Part shown: positions 1 through 16,500 of the stretch, piece by piece | Position numbering within the stretch: the stretch's first letter is position 1 | Layout: every line of letters starts with the position of its first letter | Assembly (NCBI RefSeq): GCF_963678635.1 | Contig: NC_087068.1 | Location: forward strand, 11,910,027-11,974,026 | From: Symsagittifera roscoffensis | Lineage: Eukaryota > Xenacoelomorpha > Acoela > Convolutidae | DNA: 64,000 nucleotides | Reading direction: 5' to 3' | The notes under the pieces: model-generated | Told to the model about the DNA's origin: nothing | Seen by the model: the letters and a program-made list of their open reading frames with translations, nothing else | Database searches by the model: none | Program-made: the position numbers and the translations under genes

Positions 1-3000
1 ATCATTCATCATTTTATACCTAAAATTGCGTGTGGGGGGACTTTAAAAAAAATAGAAAAGTTTATTAAAAAAATGATACAATAATACAAAAATTTATCCT
101 AATGTTGCGTTAATTGACCAATCATTCATCATTTTAAACCTAAAATTGCGTGTGGGGGGACTTTCAAAAAAGATATATAAAAATTTATAAAAAAATAAAA
201 CAATAATAAAAATATATCCTTATGTTGCGTTAATTGACCAATCATTCATCATTTTATACCTAAAACTGCGTATGGGGGGACTTTCAAAAAAAGTATATAA
301 AAATTTATAGAAAAATAAAACAATAACAAAAAAAATATATTCTTATGTTGCGTTAATTGACCCTCATTCATCATTTTAAACCTAAAATTGCGTGTGGGGG
401 GACTTTCAAAAAAGATATATAAAAATTTATAAAAAAATTAATACAATAATACAAAAATATATCCTAAGGTTGTTGCGTTAGTTGACCAATCATTCATCAT
501 TTTATACCTAAAACTGCGTATGGGGGGACTTTCAAAAAAATGTATAAAAACTTTAAAAAAAAATAATTCAATAATACAAAAAGTTATCCTAATGTTGCGT
601 TAATTGACCAATCATTCATCATTTTATACTTAAAATTGTGTGTGGGGGGACTTTCTAAAAAAGTATATAAAAATTTATAGAAAAATAAAAAAATAACAAA
701 AAAATATATTCTTATGTTGCGTTAATTGACCATTCATTCATCATTTTATACCTAAAATTGCGTGTGGGGGGACTTTCTAAAAGACTATATAAAAATTTAT
801 TAAAAAATTAATACAATAATACAAAAATATATCCTAAGTTTGTTGCGTTAGTTGACCAATCATTCATCATTTTATACCTAAAATTGCGTGTGGGGGGACT
901 TTAAAAAAAATAGAAAAGTTTATTAAAAAAATGATACAATAATACAAAAATTTATCCTAATGTTGCGTTAATTGACCAATCATTCATCATTTTAAACCTA
1001 AAACTGCGTGTGGGGGGACTTTCAAAAAAGATATATAAAAATTTATAAAAAAATAAAACAATAATAAAAATATATCCTTATGTTGCGTTAATTGACCAAT
1101 CATTCATCATTTTATACCTAAAACTGCGTATGGGGGGACTTTCAAAAAAAGTATATAAAAATTTATAGAAAAATAAAACAATAACAAAAAAATATATTCT
1201 TATGTTGCGTTAATTGACCCTCATTCATCATTTTAAACCTAAAATTGCGTGTGGGGGGACTTTCAAAAAAGATATATAAAAATTTATAGAAAAATAAAAC
1301 AATAACAAAAAAATATATTCTTATGTTGCGTTAATTGACCATTCATTCATCATTTTATACCTAAAATTGCGTGTGGGGGGACTTTCTAAAAGACTATATA
1401 AAAATTTATTAAAAAATTAATACAATAATACAAAAATATATCCTAAGGTTGTTGCGTTAGTTGACCAATCATTCATCATTTTATACCTAAAATTGCGTGT
1501 GGGGGGACTTTAAAAAAATAGAAAAGTTTATTAAAAAAATGATACAATAATACAAAAATTTATCCTAATGTTGCGTTAATTGACCAATCATTCATCATTT
1601 TAAACCTAAAATTGCGTGTGGGGGGACTTTCAAAAAAGATATATAAAAATTTATAAAAAAATAAAACAATAATAAAAATATATCCTTATGTTGCGTTAAT
1701 TGACCAATCATTCATCATTTTATACCTAAAACTGCGTATGGGGGGACTTTCAAAAAAAGTATATAAAAATTTATAGAAAAATAAAACAATAACAAAAAAA
1801 TATATTCTTATGTTGCGTTAATTGACCCTCATTCATCATTTTAAACCTAAAATTGCGTGTGGGGGGACTTTCAAAAAAGATATATAAAAATTTATAAAAA
1901 AATAAAACAATAATAAAAATATATCCTTATGTTGCGTTAATTGACCAATCATTCATCATTTTATACCTAAAACTGCGTATGGGGGGACTTTCAAAAAATA
2001 TATATAAAAACTTATAAAAAAAATCATACAATAATACAAAAACATATCCTAATGTTGCGTTAATTGACCAATCATTCATCATTTTTTACCTAAAATTGCG
2101 TGTGGGGGGACTTTCAAAAAAATGTATAAAAAAATTTTAAAAAAAAATAATTCAATAATACAAAAAGTTATCCTAATGTTGCGTTAATTGACCAATCATT
2201 CATCATTTTATACCTAAAATTGCGTGTGGGGGGACTTTCTAAAAAATTATATAAAAATTTATAGAAAAATAAAACAATAACAAAAAAATATATTCTTATG
2301 TTGCATTAATTGACCATTCATTCATCATTTTATACCTAAAATTGCGTGTGGGGGGACTTTCTAAAAGACTATATAAAAATTTATTAAAAAATTAATACAA
2401 TAATACAAAAATATATCCTAAGGTTGTTGCGTTAGTTGACCAATCATTCATCATTTTATACCTAAAATTGCGTGTGGGGGGACTTTAAAAAAAATAGAAA
2501 AGTTTATTAAAAAAATGATACAATAATACAAAAATTTATCCTAATGTTGCGTTAATTGACCAATCATTCGTCATTTTAAACCTAAAATTGCGTGTGGGGG
2601 GACTTTCAAAAAAGATATATAAAAATTTATAAAAAAATAAAACAATAATAAAAATATATCCTTATGTTGCGTTAATTGACCAATCATTCATCATTTTATA
2701 CCTAAAACTGCGTATGGGGGGACTTTCAAAAAATATATATAAAAACTTATAAAAAAAATCATACAATAATACAAAAAGATATCCTAATGTTGCGTTGATT
2801 GACCAATCATTCATCATTTTTTACCTAAAATTGCGTGTGGGGGGACTTTCAAAAAAATGTATAAAAACTTTTAAAAAAAATAATTCAATAATACAAAAAG
2901 TTATCCTAATGTTGCGTTAATTGACCAATCATTCATCATTTTATACCTAAAATTGCGTGTGGGGGGACTTTCTAAAAAAGTATATAAAAATTTATAGAAA

Positions 3001-3050
3001 AATAAAACAATAACAAAAAAATATATTCTTATGTTGCGTTAATTGACCAA
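1..3050 (+). repeat. Higher-order repeat domain at the left of the array
   Basis: A recognisable linker type (TAAAAAAAATAGAAAAG) recurs near positions 44, 902, 1510 and 2486. Each time it is followed by the same order of linker types (GATATATAAAAATTTAT, then GTATATAAAAATTTATAG, then a monomer entered through CCCTCATTCATC or a close variant). Blocks of about 7, 5 and 8 monomers (about 857, 610 and 980 bp) therefore repeat with internal losses or gains, the mark of unequal exchange. Confidence 0.8.
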
Positions 3051-6000
3051 TCATTCATCATTTTATTCCTAAAATTGCGTTTGGGGGGACTTCAAAAAAT
3101 ATATATAAAAATTGGTAAAAAAATAAAACAATCATAAAAAAATATATCCTTATGTTGCGTTAATTGACCAATCATTCATCATTTTATACCTAAATTTGCG
3201 TGTGGCGGAACTTTCAAAAAAAAATATAAAAATTTATAAAAAAATAAAACAATAATAAAAAAATATATCCTTATGTTGAGTTATTTGACCAATCATTCAT
3301 CATTTTATACCTGAAATTGCGTGTGGGGGGACTTTCAAAAAAAAAGTACATAAAAATTTATTAAAAAATTAATACAATAAAACAAAAATATATCCTAATG
3401 TTGCGTTAGTTGACCAATCATTCATCATTTTATACCTAAAATTGCGTGTGGGGGGAATTTCAAAAAAAATATAAAAAATTAATACAATAATACAAAAATT
3501 TATCCTAATGTTGCGTTAGTTGACCAATCATTCATCATTTTATACCTAAAATTGCGTGTGGGGGACTTTCAAAAAAATATATAAAAATTTATAAAAAAAT
3601 TAATACAATAAAACAAAAATTTATCCTAATGTTGCGTTAATTGACCAATCATTCATCATTTTATTCCTAAAAATGCGTTTGGGGGGATTTCAAAAAATAT
3701 ATATAAAAATTGGTAAAAAAATAAAACAATCATAAAAAAATATATCCTTATGTTGCGTTAATTGACCAATCATTCATCATTTTATACCTAAATTTGCGTG
3801 TGGGGGAACTTTCAAAAAAATATATAAAAATTTATAAAAAAATAAAACAATAATAGAAAAATATATCCTTATGTTGAGTTAATTGACCAATCATTCATCA
3901 TTTTATACCTGAAATTGCGTGTGGGGGGACTTTCAAAAAAAAGTATATAAAAAATTTATTAAAAAATTAATACAATAAAACAAAAATATATCCTAATGTT
4001 GCGTTAGTTGACCAATCATTCATCAATTTATACCTAAAATTGCGTGTGGGGGAATTTCAAAAAAAATATAAAAAATTAATACAATAATACAAAAATTTAT
4101 CCTAATGTTGCGTTAGTTGACCAATCATTCATCATTTTAAACCTAAAATTGCGTGTGGGGGGACTTTCAAAAAAGATATATAAAAATTTATAAAAAAAAT
4201 GAAACAATAATAAAAAAATATATTCTTATGTTGCGTTAATTGACCAATCATTCATCATTTTATACCTAAAATTGCGTGTGGGTGGATTTTCAAAAAAAAT
4301 ATATAAAAAGTTATAGAAAAAAAATAAAACAATCATAAAAAAATATATTCTTATGTTGCGTTAATTGACCAATCATTCATCATTTTATACCTAACTTTGC
4401 GTGTGGGGGGACTTTCAAAAAAAATATATAAAAAAAGGTAAAAAATAAAACAATCATAAAAAAATATATCCTTATGTTGCGTTAATTGACCAATCATTCA
4501 TCATTTTATACCTAACTTTGCGTGTGGGGGGACTTTCAAAAAAGATATATAAAAATTTATAAAAAAATAAAACAATAATAAAAAATTGTATTCTTATGTT
4601 GCGTTAATTGACCAATCATTCATCATTTTATACCTAAAATTGCGTGTGGGTGGATTTTCAAAAAAAATAAATAAAAAGTTATAAAAAAAACAAAACAATA
4701 ATAAAAATATATATTCTTATGTTGAGTTAATTGACCAATCATTCATCATTTTATACCTGAAATTGCGTGTGGGGGGACTTTCAAAAAAAAGTATATAAAA
4801 ATTTATTAAAAAATTAATACAATAAAACAAAAATATATCCTAATGTTGCGTTAGTTGACCAATCATTCATCATTTTATACCTAAAATTGTGTGTGGGGGG
4901 AATTTCAAAAAAAATATAAAAAATTAATACAATAATACAAATATTTATCCTAATGTTGCGTTAGTTGACCAATCATTCATCATTTTATACCTAAAACTGC
5001 GTGTGGGGGGAATTTCAAAAAAAATATAAAAAATTAATACAATAATACAAAAATTTATCCTAATGTTGCGTTAGTTGACCAATCATTCATCATTTTAAAC
5101 CTAGAATTGCGTGTGGGGGGACTTTCAAAAAAGATATATAAAAATTTATAAAAAAAATAAAACAATAATAAAACAATATATTCTTATGTTGCGTTAATTG
5201 ACCAATCATTCATCATTTTATACCTAAAAATGCGTGTGGGTGGATTTTCAAAAAAAATTTATAAAAAGTTATAAAAAAAATAAAACAATAATAAAAAATT
5301 ATATTCTTATGTTGCGTTAATTGACCAATCATTCATCATTTTATTCCTAAAATTGCGTGTGGGGGGATTTCAAAAAAAATATATAAAAAAAGGTAAAAAA
5401 ATAAAACAATCATAAAAAAATATATCCTTATGTTGCGTTAATTGACCAATCATTCATCATTTTATACCTAACTTTGCGTGTGGAGGGACTTTCAAAAAAG
5501 ATATATAAAAATTTATAAAAAAATAAAACAATAATAAAAAAATATATTCTTATGTTGCGTTAATTGACCAATCATTCATCATTTTATACCTAAAATTGCG
5601 TGTGGGTGGATTTTCAAAAAAATATATAAAAATTTATTAAAAAAATAAAACAATCATAAAAAAATATTTTCTTATGTTGCGTTAATTGACCAATCATTCA
5701 TCATTTTATTCCTAAAATTGCGTGTGGAGTGATTTCAAAAAAAATATATAAAAAAGGTAAAAAAATAAAACAATCATAAAAAAATATATCCTTATGTTGC
5801 GTTAATTGACCAATCATTCATCATTTTATACCTAACTTTGCGTGTGGGGGGACTTTCAAAAAAATATATAAAAATTTATAGAAAAATAAAACAATAACAA
5901 AAAAATATATTCTTATGTTGCGTTAATTGACCAATCATTCATCATTTTATTCCTAAAATTGCGTTTGGGGGGACTTCAAAAAATATATATAAAAATTGGT

Positions 6001-9000
6001 AAAAAAATAAAACAATCATAAAAAAATATATCCTTATGTTGCGTTAATTGACCAATCATTCATCATTTTATACCTAAATTTGCGTGTGGCGGAACTTTCA
6101 AAAAAAAAATATAAAAATTTATAAAAAAATAAAACAATAATAAAAAAATATATCCTTATGTTGAGTTATTTGACCAATCATTCATCATTTTATACCTGAA
6201 ATTGCGTGTGGGGGGACTTTCAAAAAAAAAGTACATAAAAATTTATTAAAAAATTAATACAATAAAACAAAAATATATCCTAATGTTGCGTTAGTTGACC
6301 AATCATTCATCATTTTATACCTAAAATTGCGTGTGGGGGGAATTTCAAAAAAATATAAAAAATTAATACAATAAAACAAAAATTTATCCTAATGTTGCGT
6401 TAATTGACCAATCATTCATCATTTAATTCCTAAAAATGCGTTTGGGGGAATTTCAAAAAATTTATATAAAAATTGGTAAAAAAATAAAACAATCATAAAA
6501 AAATATATCCTTATGTTGCGTTAATTGACCAATCATTCATCATTTTATACCTAAATTTGCGTGTGGGGGAACTTTCAAAAAAAAATATAAAAATTTATAA
6601 AAAAATAAAACAATAATAGAAAAATATATCCTTATGTTGAGTTAATTGACCAATCATTCATCAATTATACCTGAAATTGCGTGTGGGGGGACTTTCAAAA
6701 AAAAGTATATAAAAAATTTATTAAAAAATTAATACAATAAAACAAAAATATATCCTAATGTTGCGTTAGTTGACCAATCATTCATCAATTTATACCTAAA
6801 ATTGCGTGTGGGGGGAATTTCAAAAAAAATATAAAAAATTAATACAATAATACAAAAATTTATCCTAATGTTGCGTTAGTTGGCCAATCATTCATCATTT
6901 TAAACCTAAAATTGCGTGTGGGGGGACTTTCAAAAAAGATATATAAAAATTTATAAAAAAATGAAACATTAATAAAAAAATATATTCTTATGTTGCGTTA
7001 ATTGACCAATCATTCATCATTTTATACCTAAAATTGCGTGTGGGTGGATTTTCAAAAAAAATATATAAAAAGTTATAGAAAAAAATAAAACAATCATAAA
7101 AAAATATATTCTTATGTTGCGTTAATTGACCAATCATTCATCATTTTATACCTAACTTTGCGTGTGGGGGGACTTTCAAAAAAAAAATATAAAAAAGGTA
7201 AAAAATAAAACAATCATAAAAAAATATATCCTTATGTTGCGTTAATTGACCAATCATTCATCATTTTATACCTAACTTTGCGTGTGGGGGGAATTTCAAA
7301 AAAAATATAAAAAATTAATACAATAATACAAAAATTTATCCTAATGTTGCGTTAGTTGGCCAATCATTCATCATTTTAAACCTAAAATTGCGTGTGGGGG
7401 GACTTTCAAAAAAGATATATAAAAATTTATAAAAAAATGAAACATTAATAAAAAAATATATTCTTATGTTGCGTTAATTGACCAATCATTCATCATTTTA
7501 TACCTAAAATTGCGTGTGGGTGGATTTTCAAAAAAAATATATAAAAAGTTATAGAAAAAAATAAAACAATCATAAAAAAATATATTCTTATGTTGCGTTA
7601 ATTGACCAATCATTCATCATTTTATACCTAACTTTGCGTGTGGGGGGACTTTCAAAAAAAAAATATAAAAAAGGTAAAAAATAAAACAATCATAAAAAAA
7701 TATATCCTTATGTTGCGTTAATTGACCAATCATTCATCATTTTATACCTAACTTTGCGTGTGGGGGGACTTTCAAAAAAGATATATAAAAATTTATAAAA
7801 AAATAAAACAATAATAAAAAATTATATTCTTATGTTGCGTTAATTGACCAATCATTCATCATTTTATACCTAAAATTGCGTGTGGGTGGATTTTCAAAAA
7901 AAATATATAAAAAGTTATAAAAAAAACAAAACAATAATAAAAATATATATTCTTATGTTGAGTTAATTGACCAATCATTCATCATTTTATACCTGAAATT
8001 GCGTGTGGGGGGACTTTCAAAAAAAAGTATATAAAAATTTATTAAAAAATTAATACAATAAAACAAAAATATATCCTAATGTTGCGTTAGTTGACCAATC
8101 ATTCATCATTTTATTCCTAAAATTGCGTTTGGGGGGACTTCAAAAAAAAGTATATAAAAAATTTATTAAAAAATTAATACAATAAAACAAAAATATATCC
8201 TAATGTTGCGTTAGTTGACCAATCATTCATCAATTTATACCTAAAATTGCGTGTGCGGGGAATTTCAAAAAAAATATAAAAAATTAATACAATAATACAA
8301 AAATTTATCCTAATGTTGCGTTAGTTGGCCAATCATTCATCATTTTAAACCTAAAATTGCGTGTGGGGGGACTTTCAAAAAAGATATATAAAAATTTATA
8401 AAAAAATGAAACAATAATAAAAAAATATATTCTTATGTTGCGTTAATTGACCAATCATTCATCATTTTATACCTAAAATTGCGTGTGGGTGGATTTTCAA
8501 AAAAAATATATAAAAAGTTATAGAAAAAAATAAAACAATCATAAAAAAATATATTCTTATGTTGCGTTAATTGACCAATCATTCATCATTTTATACCTAA
8601 CTTTGCGTGTGGGGGGACTTTCAAAAAAAAAATATAAAAAAAGGTAAAAAATAAAACAATCATAAAAAAATATATCCTTATGTTGCGTTAATTGACCAAT
8701 CATTCATCATTTTATACCTAACTTTGCGTGTGGGGGGACTTTCAAAAAAGATATATAAAAATTTATAAAAAAATAAAACAATAATAAAAAATTATATTCT
8801 TATGTTGCGTTAATTGACCAATCATTCATCATTTTATACCTAAAATTGCGTGTGGGTGGATTTTCAAAAAAAATATATAAAAAGTTATAAAAAAAACAAA
8901 ACAATCATAAAAATATATATTCTTATGTTGAGTTAATTGACCAATCATTCATCATTTTATACCTGAAATTGCGTGTGGGGGGACTTTCAAAAAAAAGTAT

Positions 9001-9900
9001 ATAAAAATTTATTAAAAAATTAATACAATAAAACAAAAATATATCCTAATGTTGCGTTAGTTGACCAATCATTCATCATTTTATACCTAAAATTGTGTGT
9101 GGGGGGAATTTCAAAAAATATATAAAAAATTAATACAATAATACAAATATTTATCCTAATGTTGCGTTAGTTGACCAATCATTCATCATTTTATACCTAA
9201 AACTGCGTGTGGGGGAATTTCAAAAAAAATATAAAAAATTAATACAATAATACAAAAATTTATCCTAATGTTGCGTTAGTTGACCAATCATTCATCATTT
9301 TAAACCTAAAATTGCGTGTGGGGGGACTTTCAAAAAAGATATATAAAAATTTATAAAAAAAATAAAACAATAATAAAAAATTATATTCTTATGTTGCGTT
9401 AATTGACCAATCATTCATCATTTTATACCTAAAAATGCGTGTGGGTGGATTTACAAAAAAAATTTATAAAAAGTTACAAAAAAAATAAAACAATAATAAA
9501 AAATTATATCCTTATGTTGCGTTAATTGACCAATCATTCATCATTTTATACCTAACTTTGCGTGTGGAGGGACTTTCAAAAAAGATATATAAAAATTTAT
9601 AAAAAAATAAAACAATAATAAAAAAATATATTCTTATGTTGCGTTAATTGACCAATCATTCATCATTTTATACCTAAAATTGCGTGTGGGTGGATTTTCA
9701 AAAAAATATATAAAAATTTATTAAAAAAATAAAACAATCATAAAAAAATATTTTCTTATGTTGCGTTAATTGACCAATCATTCATCATTTTATTCCTAAA
9801 ATTGCGTGTGGGGTGATTTCAAAAAAAATATATAAAAAAAGGTAAAAAAATAAAACAATCATAAAAAAATAATATCCTTATGTTGCGTTAATTGACCAAT
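3050..9900 (+). repeat. Satellite domain with block duplications of several monomers
   Basis: A monomer with linker AATATATATAAAAATTGG and core variant GCGTTTGGGGGGACTTC occurs near 3060 and again near 5941, followed by matching neighbours, so about 2.9 kb (about 24 monomers) shares an order of variants. A TTGGCCAATC core variant near 6876, 7357 and 8330 marks further copies of a shorter block. Other subtypes here carry GGGTGGATTTTC or GGGGAATTTC in place of GGGGACTTTC. Confidence 0.65.
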
Positions 9901-12900
9901 CATTCATCATTTTATACCTAACTTTGCGTGTGGGGGGACTTTCAAAAAAATATATAAAAATTTATAAAAAATAAAACAATAATAAAAAAATATATCCTTA
10001 TGTTGAGTTAATTGACCAATCATTCATCATTTTATACCTGAAATTGCGTGTGGGGGGACTTTCAAAAAAAGTATACAAAAATTTATTAAAAAATTAATAC
10101 AATAATACAAAAATATATCCTAATGTTGCGTTAGTTGACCAATCATTCATCATTTTATACCTAAAATTGCGTGTGGGGGGAACTTCAAAAAAAATATAAA
10201 AAAATATAAAAAAATATTTAAAAAATATTACAATAATACAAAAATTTATCCTAACGTTGCGTTAGTTGACGAATCATTCATCATTTTATACCTAAAATTG
10301 CGTGTGGGGGGGACTTTCAAAAAAAAATACAAAAATTTATAAAAAAAATAATACAATAATACAAAAATTTATCCTAATGTTGCGTTAATTGACCAATCAT
10401 TCATCATTTTAAACCTAAAATTGCGTGTGGGGGACTTTCAAAAAAGATATATAAAAATTTATTAAAAAAATAAAACAATAATAAAAATATATCCTTATGT
10501 TGCGTTAATTGACCAATCATTCATCATTTTATACCTAAAATTGCGCATGGGGGGGACTTTCAAAAAATATATATAAAAACTTATTAAAAAAAATCATACA
10601 ATAATACAAAAACATATCCTAATGTTGCGTTAATTGACCAATCATTCATCATTTTTTACCTAAAATTGCGTGTGGGGGGACTTTCAAAAAAATGTATAAA
10701 AACTTTTAAAAAAATACTACAATAATACAAAAAGTTATCCTAATGTTGCGTTAATTGACCAATCATTCATCATTTTATACCTAAAATTGCGTGTGGGGGG
10801 ACTTTCTAAAAAAGTATATAAAAATTTTTAGAAAAATAAAACAATAACAAAAAAATATATTCTTATGTTGCGTTAATTGACCAATCATTCATCATTTTAT
10901 TCCTAAAATTGCGTTTGGGAGGATTTCAAAAAAAATATATAAAAATTGGTAAAAAAATAAAACAATAAGAAAAAAATATATCCTTATGTTGCGTTAATTG
11001 ACCAATCATTCATCATTTTATACCTAAATTTGCGTGTGGGGGAACTTTCAAAAAAAAATATAAAAATTTATAAAAAAATAAAACAATAATAAAAAAAATA
11101 TCCTTATGTTGAGTTAATTGACCAATCATTCATCATTTTATACCTGAAATTGCGTGTGGGGGACTTTCAAAAAAAGTATATAAAAATTTATTAAAAAATT
11201 AATACAAAAATACAAAAATATATCCTAATGTTGCGTTAGTTGACCAATCATTCATCATTTTAAACCTAAAATTGCGTGTGGGGGGAATTTCAAAAAAAAT
11301 ATAAAAAAATATAAAAAAAATATTACAATAATACAAAAATTTATCCTAACGTTGCGTTAATTGACCAATCATTCATCATTTTAAACCTAAAATTGCGTGT
11401 GGGGGGACTTTCAAAAAAGATATATAAAAATTTATAAAAAAAATAAAAAAATAATAAAAATTGATCCTTATGTTGCGTTAATTGACCAATCATTCATCAT
11501 TTTATACCTAAAATTGCGTATGGGGGGATTTTCAAAAAAATATATAAAAACTTATAAAAAAAATCATACAATAATACAAAAACATATCCTAATGTTGCGT
11601 TAATTGACCAATCATTCATCATTTTTTACCTAAAATTGCGTGTGGGGGGACTTTCAAAAAAATGTATAAAAACTTTAAAAAAAAATAATACAATAATACA
11701 AAAAGTTATCCTAATATTGCGTTAATTGACCAATCATTCATCATTTTATACCTAAAATTGCGTGTGGGGGGACTTTCTAAAAAAGTATATAAAAATTCAT
11801 AGAAAAATAAAACAATAACAAAAAAATATATTCTTATGTTGTGTTAATTGACCAATCATTCATCATTTTATTCCTAAAATTGCGTTTGGGGGGATTTCAA
11901 AAAAAAATATAAAAAAATTGGTAAAAAAAATAAAACAAAAATAAAAAAATATATCCTTATGTTGCGTTAATTGACCAATCATTCATCATTTTATACCTAA
12001 ATTTGCGTGTGGGGGAACTTTCAAAAAAAATTATTAAAAAATTATAAAAAAATAAAACACTAATAAAAAAATATATCCTTATGTTGAGTTAATTGACCAA
12101 TCATTCATCATTTTATACCTGAAATTGCGTGTGGGGGGACTTTCAAAAAAAGTATATAAAAATTTATTAAAAAAATTAATACAATAATACAAAAATATAT
12201 CTTAGTGTTGCGTTAGTTGACCAATCATTCATCATTTTATACCTAAAATTGCGTGTGGGAGGAATTTCAAAAAAAATATAAAAAATATTAAAAAAAATAT
12301 TACAATAATACAAAAATTTATCCTAACGTTGCGTTAGTTGACGAATCATTCATCATTTTATACCTAAAATTGCGTGTGGGGGGACTTTCAAAAAAAAATA
12401 CAAAAATTTATAAAAAAAATAATACAATAATACAAAAATTTATCCTAATGTTGCGTTAATTGACCAATCATTCATCATTTTAAACCTAAAATTGCGTGTG
12501 GGGGGATTTTCAAAAAAGATATATAAAAATTTAAAAAAAAAACAATAATAAAAATTTATCCTTATGTTGCGTTAATTGACCAATCATTCATCATTTTATA
12601 CCTGAAATTGCGTATGGGGGGACTTTCAAAAAAAAATATAAAAACTTATTAAAAAAATCATACAATAATACAAAAACATATCCTAATGTTGCGTTAATTG
12701 ACCAATCATTCATCATTTTTTACCTAAAATTGCGTGTGGGGGGACTTTCAAAAAAATGTATAAAAACTTTTAAAAAAAACAATACAATAATACAAAAAGT
12801 TATCCTAATGTTGCGTTAATTGACCAATTATTCATCATTTTATACCTAAAATTGCGTGTGGGGGGACTTTCTAGAAAAGTATATAAAAATTTATAGAAAA

Positions 12901-13599
12901 ATAAAACAATAACAAAAAAATATATTCTTATGTTGCGTTAATTGACCAATCATTCATCATTTTATTCCTAAAATTGCGTTTGGGGGGATTTCAAAAAAAA
13001 TATATAAAAATTGGTAAAAAAATGAAACAATAATAAAAAAATATATCCTTATGTTGCGTTAATTGACCAATCATTCATCATTTTATACCTAAATTTGCGT
13101 GTGGGGGAACTTTCAAAAAATATATATAAAAATTTATTAAAAAAATAAAACAATAATAAAAAAAATATATCCTTATGTTGAGTTAATTGACCAATCTTTC
13201 ATCATTTTATACCTGAAATTGCGTGTGGGGGGACTTTCAAAAAAAAAATATACAAAAATTTATTAAAAAATTAATACAATAAAACAAAAATATATCCTAA
13301 TGTTGCGTTAGTTGACCAATCATTCGTCATTTTATACCTAAAATTGCGTGTGGGGGGAATTTCAAAAAATATATAAAAAATTAATACAATAATACAAAAA
13401 TTTATCCTAATATTGCGTTAGTTGACCAATCATTCATCATTTTATACCTAAAATTGCGTGTGGGGGGAATTTCAAAAAAAATATAAAAAATTAATACAAT
13501 AATACAAAAATTTATCCTAATATTGCGTTAGTTGACCAATCATTCATCAGTTTAAACCTAAAATTGCGTGTGGGGGACTTTCAAAAAAGATATATAAAA

Positions 13600-16500
13600 A
13601 TTTATGAAAAAATAAAACAATAAAAACAAATATATTCTTATGTTGCGTTAATTGACCAATCATTCATCATTTTTTTCCTAAAATTGCGTGTGGGGTGATT
13701 TCAAAAAAATATATAAAAAAAAGGTAAAAAAATAAAACAATCATAAAAAAATATATCCTTATGTTGCGTTAATTGACCAATCATTCATCATTTTATACCT
13801 AACTTTGCGTGTGGGGGGACTTTCAAAAAAAATATATAAAAATTTATAAAAAAATAAAACAATAATAAAAAAATATATCCTTATGTTGAGTTAATTGACC
13901 AATCATTCATCATTTTGTACCTGAAATTGCGTGTGGGGGGACTTTCAAAAAAAGTATATAAAAATTTATTAAAAAATTAATACAATAATACAAAATATAT
14001 CCTAATGTTGCGTTAGTTGACCAATCATTCATCATTTTATACCTAAAATTGCGTGTGGGGGGAATTTCAAAAAAAATATAAAAAAATATTACAATAATAC
14101 AAAAATTTATCCTAACGTTGCGTTAGTTGACGAATCATTCACCATTTCATACCTAAAATTGCGTGTGGGGGGACTTTCAAAAAAAAATGCAAAAATTTAT
14201 AAAAAAAATAATACAATAATACAAAAATTTATCCTAATGTTGCGTTAATTGACCAATCATTCATCATTTTATAACTAAAATTGCGTGTGGGTGGATTTTC
14301 AAAAAAAAATATAAAAAGTTATAAAAAAAATAAAACAATAAAAACAAATATATTCTTATGTTGCGTTAATTGACCAATCATTCAACATTTTTTTCCTAAA
14401 ATTGCGTGTGGGGTGATTTCAAAAAAATATATAAAAAAAAGGTAAAAAAATAAAACAATCATAAAAAAATATATCCTTATGTTGCGTTAATTGACCAATC
14501 ATTCATCATTTTATACCTAACTTTGCGTGTGGGGGGACTTTCAAAAAAAATATATAAAAATTTATAAAAAAATAAAACAATAATAAAAAAATATATCCTT
14601 ATGTTGAGTTAATTGACCAATCATTCATCATTTTGTACCTGAAATTGCGTGTGGGGGGACTTTCAAAAAAAGTATATAAAAATTTATTAAAAAATTAATA
14701 CAATAATACAAAATATATCCTAATGTTGCGTTAGTTGACCAATCATTCATCATTTTATACCTAAAATTGCGTGTGGGGGGAATTTCAAAAAAAATATAAA
14801 AAAATATTACAATAATACAAAAATTTATCCTAACGTTGCGTTAGTTGACGAATCATTCATCATTTCATACCTAAAATTGCGTGTGGGGGGACTTTCAAAA
14901 AAAATGCAAAAATTTATAAAAAAAATAATACAATAATACAAAAATTTATCCTAATGTTGCGTTAATTGACCAATCATTCATCATTTTAAACCTAAAATTG
15001 CGTGTGGGGGGACTTTCAAAAAAATGTATAAAAACTTTTAAAAAAAATAAAACAATAATAAAAATATATCCTTATGTTGCGTTAATTGACCAATCATTCA
15101 TCATTTTATACATAAAATTGCGTATGGGGGGACTTTCAAAGAATATATATAAAAACTTATAAAAAAAATCATACAATAATACAAAAACATATCCTAATGT
15201 TGCGTTAATTGACCAATCATTCATCATTTTTTACCTAAAATTGCGTGTGGGGGACTTTCAAAAAAATGTATAAAAACTTTAAAAAAAAATAATACAATAG
15301 TACAAAAAGTTATCCTATTGTTGCGTTAATTGACCAATCATTCATCATTTTATACCTAAATTTGCGTGTGGGGGAATTTTCAAAAAAAATATATAAAAAT
15401 TTATAAAAAAATAAAACAATAATAAAAAAATATATCCTTATGTTGAGTTAATTGACCAATCATTCATCATTTTATACCTAAAATTGCGTGTGGGGGGACT
15501 TTCAAAAAAATGTATAAAAACTTTTAAAAAAAATAATACAATAATACAAAAAGTTATCCTAATGTTGCGTTAATTGACCAATCATTCATCATTTTATACC
15601 TAAAATTGCGTGTGGGGGGACTTTCTAAAAAGTATAAAAAAAATTTATAGAAAAATAAAACAATAACAAAAAAATATATTCTTATGTTGCTTTAATTGAC
15701 CAATCATTCATCATTTTATTCCCAAAATTGCGTTTGGGGGGATTTCAAAAAAAATATATAAAAATTGGTAAAAAAATAAAACAATCATAAAAAAATATAT
15801 TCTTATGTTGCGTTAATTGACCAATCATTCATCATTTTATTCCTAAAATTGCGTGTGGGGTGATTTCAAAAAAAATATATAAAAAAAAAGTAAAAAATAA
15901 AACAATCTTAAAAAAATATATCCTTATGTTGCGTTATACCTGAAATTGCGTGTGGGGGGACTTTCAAAAAAAAAGTATATAAAAATTTATTAAAAAATTA
16001 ATACAATAAATCAAAAATATATCCTAACGTTGCGTTAGTTGACCAATCATTCATCATTTTATACCTAAAATTGCGTGTGGGGGGACTTTTAAAAAAATGT
16101 ATAAAAACTTTTTAAAAAAATAAAACAATAATAAAAATATATCCTTATGTTGCGTTAATTGACCAATCATTCATCATTTTATACATAAAATTGCGTATGG
16201 GGGGACTTTCAAAAAATATATATAAAAACTTATAAAAAAAATCATACAATAATACAAAAACATTTCCTAATGTTGCGTTAATTGACCAATCATTCATCAT
16301 TTTTTACCTAAAATTGCGTGTGGGGGGACTTTCAAAAAAATGTATAAAAACTTTTTAAAAAAATAATACAATAGTACAAAAAGTTATCCTAATGTTGCGT
16401 TAATTGACCAATCATTCATCATTTTATACCTAAATTTGCGTGTGGGGGAACTTTCAAAAAAAAAATATAAAAATTTATAAAAAAATAAAACAATAATACA